DNA from: Myxococcales bacterium
Lineage (GTDB): Bacteria; Myxococcota_A; Polyangia; Haliangiales; Haliangiaceae
Reading direction: 5' to 3'
Assembly (NCBI GenBank): GCA_016720595.1
Contig: JADKKI010000012.1
Span: 186,001-250,000 of the forward strand
DNA length: 64,000 nt
Every line of letters starts with the position of its first letter. Position 1 is the first letter of the stretch. Made by a program: the position numbers and the translations under genes. Positions 63,240 through 64,000 of this stretch are shown here, in pieces. The notes beneath the pieces were generated by a model. It was not told where the DNA came from. It made no database searches and worked only from the letters and a program-made list of their open reading frames with translations.

Positions 63240-63962
63240 ATGAGCCTGGCGCACCTCCAGTCCGTGATGGCGTATCGACGGTCGGGCCTGGGGGCCGATG
63301 TCTGGATCCTGATCCTGCTGGCGATCGGCGCGATCGCCCTGTTCGGCTGGTACTTCGGCGCCGCCCAGCGCCTCAAGCGCCAGCTCCGGGCCGCCAAGCC
63401 GTGGTCGCTGAACGAGCTGCCCGAGGACACGCACGGCCGCGTGATCGGCCAGGCGCGCGCGCTCGGAGAGCAGCTCGTAGGTCCGCTCACCGGCCGCCCG
63501 TGCGTCTACTACATCGCCATGGTCGAGGAGCAGCGGTCGACCGGCCGGTCGTCGTACTGGCGCACGGTCGCGTCCGAGACCCGCGGCGTGCCGTTCATGC
63601 TCGAGGACGGCACCGGGCGCGCGATCATCGATCCGAACGGCGCGCAGGTCGCGCTCGACTTCGATGGCAACAGCAAGTCCGGCACGTTCAACAACGCCGA
63701 TCCGGTCCAGGAGGCGTTCCTCGCGCGACACGGGCAGAACAGTGAAGGCTGGGTGTTCAACAAGACCCTGCGCTACCGCGAGGCGATGATCGAGATCGGC
63801 GAGACCATCTCGGTCCTCGGCTCCGGAACGCGCGAGCCCGATCCGAACGCTGCACCCGAGGCCGCGTATCGCGGCTCGCCACCCACCCGGCTTCGTCTGA
63901 CCAGCTCGCCGCGGTTCCCGTTGATCATCAGCGACGATCCCGCGACCACGCGGACGACCTGA
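63240..63962 (+). CDS. Membrane GIDE/BAM-like domain protein 2
   Basis: A 240-residue paralogue of the protein at 62442 with an added N-terminal membrane helix (ADVWILILLAIGAIALFGWY, ~22-42). The GIDE-like domain has GPLTGRPCVYYIAMVEEQRS, VPFMLEDGTGRAIIDPNGAQ, REAMIEIGETISVLGSGTRE and FPLIISDDP. The two tandem copies match in order along their whole length. Eukaryotic GIDE proteins sit in membranes with the domain outside the matrix, which fits this topology. Function is unknown. Confidence 0.7.
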   Translation: MSLAHLQSVMAYRRSGLGADVWILILLAIGAIALFGWYFGAAQRLKRQLRAAKPWSLNELPEDTHGRVIGQARALGEQLVGPLTGRPCVYYIAMVEEQRSTGRSSYWRTVASETRGVPFMLEDGTGRAIIDPNGAQVALDFDGNSKSGTFNNADPVQEAFLARHGQNSEGWVFNKTLRYREAMIEIGETISVLGSGTREPDPNAAPEAAYRGSPPTRLRLTSSPRFPLIISDDPATTRTT

Positions 63963-63966
63963 TCGA

Positions 63967-64000
63967 TCCAGATCCAGGCCAGATCCAGGCCAGATCCAGG
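63967..64000. repeat. 11-bp direct repeats at the window end
   Basis: CAGATCCAGGC units repeat three times (the last incomplete) after the stop of GIDE gene 2 and run to the window edge, so the full length cannot be seen. No coding potential is visible. Confidence 0.6.

Overview
The window is high-GC, gene-dense bacterial chromosome. It looks like a myxobacterium (phylum Myxococcota, probably the Haliangiales/Kofleriaceae side). Supporting signs are a Myxococcales-family-1-type sigma factor paired with a Ser/Thr kinase, four Hanks-type kinases in 64 kb, two FHA-domain regulators, many lipoproteins and 'DVWAVG' propeller proteins, and a secreted metalloprotease ending in a MYXO-CTERM-like Cys-Cys/hydrophobic/Arg tail. 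No rRNA, tRNA, CRISPR array or phage block was seen.

Layout. 1-5.8 kb: the end of an ABC exporter, two lipoproteins, and a sigma factor and receptor kinase that overlap head to head. 5.9-11.2 kb: rtcB-rtcA RNA repair genes, both carrying frameshifts, a DUF423 protein, a LysR regulator and two Cys-cluster proteins. 11.2-11.9 kb: a scar made of ~175-bp inverted repeats around an IS1182-like transposase remnant. 11.9-19 kb: carbonic anhydrase, an AAA+ ATPase of the contractile-injection-system type next to a papain/transglutaminase-like protein, an L,D-transpeptidase and a MshEN protein. 19-24.4 kb: a lipoprotein, hisD-hisC and an M28 peptidase on the minus strand. 24.5-30.6 kb: metK with a long basic tail, the M36-like metalloprotease, and a MopE-like lipoprotein coupled to a radical SAM/SPASM enzyme. 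30.7-38.6 kb: a prolyl-oligopeptidase-family peptidase, an RluA-type pseudouridine synthase and several unknown proteins. 38.6-46.4 kb: thiolase, a kinase/ATPase/TPR regulator, a MITE-like repeat, a pseudo-receiver and an AI-2E-family transporter. 46.4-53.1 kb: glycoside hydrolase, Nudix, DoxX, FHA-DUF4388, lipase and WGR-like proteins. 53.2-59.1 kb: a pseudokinase with PEGA repeats, an FHA sigma-54 activator and its neighbouring kinase. 59.1-64 kb: small secreted proteins, an AraC regulator, an MFS permease and two GIDE/BAM-domain proteins.

Across the window, many transcription-unit heads have a TANNNT -10-like hexamer only 4-10 nt upstream of the start codon and no Shine-Dalgarno sequence. 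This suggests widespread leaderless transcription. A few genes (the sigma factor, its kinase, the 9.08-kb gene) have strong Shine-Dalgarno sites instead.

The main candidates for new biology are the leaderless architecture, the MetK tail, the ATPase/cysteine-protease-like pair, the MopE-like/radical SAM pair, the overlapping sigma-kinase start sites and the tandem GIDE-domain proteins.
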